Assembly (NCBI GenBank): GCA_030430345.1
Contig: JAUIFT010000274.1
Coordinates: 1-5,136, forward strand
Reading direction: 5' to 3'
Source: Calditrichia bacterium
GTDB taxonomy: Bacteria > Calditrichota > Calditrichia > RBG-13-44-9 > J042
DNA length: 5,136 nt
Both the position numbers and the translations under genes were made by a program. How positions within the stretch are numbered: position 1 is the stretch's first letter; each line of letters begins with the position of its first letter. Below are positions 4,739 through 5,136 of this stretch, piece after piece. Under the pieces are notes generated by a model. That model ran no database searches. It was not told where the DNA came from and saw only the letters and a list, made by a program, of their open reading frames with translations.

Positions 4739-5136
4739 ATGGATTGGTTCAAGAGAAAAAAGGGGATTGGAGAGGATAGTGAGAAAAAAGCAATCCCGGA
4801 TGGATTGTGGGTTAAATGTGACGGCTGTGGTGAGATAATTTACCGCCCGGAATTAGAGAAAAATATGCATGTTTGCGGGAAATGCAATTTTCATTTCCGT
4901 ATTACCAGCAAGGAATACATCGCCTACTATTTCGACGAAAAGAGTTTTAAACCCTTCGATGAAAATATCAAGCCGACGGATCCGCTGAAGTTCAAGGCGA
5001 AAAAGCGCTACAGTGAACAGCTAAAAGCGGCCCAGAAAAAAACCGGTCTCAAAGATGCGGTTGTTACCGGGGAAGCGCTTATCGGTGGTAAACCGGTGAT
5101 TGCCGCGCTGATGGATTTTTCCTTTATCGGTGGCAG
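4739..5136 (+). CDS. accD: Acetyl-CoA carboxylase carboxyltransferase subunit beta (partial, 3' end outside the window)
   Basis: The first 132 residues are visible, of about 280-300 in the family. AccD pairs with AccA in the cytosolic carboxyltransferase, which moves the carboxyl group from biotinylated AccB to acetyl-CoA to make malonyl-CoA, the first committed step of fatty-acid synthesis. The N-terminal zinc ribbon is complete: C27-x2-C30 and C46-x2-C49. 'IPDGLWVKCDGCG', 'CGKCNFHFRI', 'DPLKFKAKKRY', 'LKAAQKKTGL' and 'ALMDFSFIGG' are hallmark stretches, the last opening the crotonase-like catalytic domain. The frame begins MDWFKRKKGI at ATG 4739. The gene has its own promoter region and is separated from the AP2-like gene by 440 bp, so the two are unlikely to form an operon. 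The wording is closest, from memory, to FCB-group bacteria. Confidence 0.95.
   Translation, partial: MDWFKRKKGIGEDSEKKAIPDGLWVKCDGCGEIIYRPELEKNMHVCGKCNFHFRITSKEYIAYYFDEKSFKPFDENIKPTDPLKFKAKKRYSEQLKAAQKKTGLKDAVVTGEALIGGKPVIAALMDFSFIGG

Overview
This looks like a Gram-negative bacterial chromosome segment with moderate GC content, AT-richer between genes than within them. The best taxonomic clue is the AccD N-terminus at the right end. Its wording (a short basic start, 'IPDGLWVKCDGCG', 'DPLKFKAKKRY', 'LKAAQKKTGL') resembles AccD of the Bacteroidota/Calditrichota/KSB1 (FCB) side of the tree. That placement is from memory of the family and is only moderately secure. A consensus-like sigma70 promoter (TTGACA-N17-TATATT) at the left edge means the promoters are not obviously of the Bacteroidota -33/-7 type.

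Left edge (1-294): the window opens on the start codon of a divergent minus-strand gene. It has its own Shine-Dalgarno, a near-perfect promoter, and a 9-bp inverted repeat overlapping both. The rest up to 294 appears non-coding and should hold the plus-strand promoter.

Redox cassette (295-2999): four plus-strand genes. The first three are joined by 4-bp ATGA overlaps: a small two-helix membrane protein, a His-rich membrane-anchored protein, and a 345-residue fusion of a six-helix haem b-type membrane domain (ferric-reductase-like) with a C-terminal Rieske [2Fe-2S] domain. After 91 bp comes a 260-residue anchored protein with a conserved Cys/His segment. The fusion is recognisable; the other three are uncharacterised. 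Together they look like a small membrane electron-transfer complex of unknown substrate, and this is the most interesting part of the window.

Intergenic block (3000-3761): about 760 bp without a convincing protein gene. It holds a weak stem-loop just after the cassette, a clear rho-independent terminator at 3262-3296, and several inverted repeats, including a possible 12-codon leader ORF whose ribosome-binding site lies in a hairpin.

AP2-like gene (3762-4298): a 178-residue basic protein made of two AP2/ERF-like DNA-binding repeats, with no nuclease or integrase domain.

Second intergenic block (4299-4738): four stem-loops in the first 200 bp, then a perfect 20-bp palindrome abutting a TATAAT box upstream of accD. 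accD (4739 to the window end) encodes the carboxyltransferase beta subunit of acetyl-CoA carboxylase and is cut off by the window.
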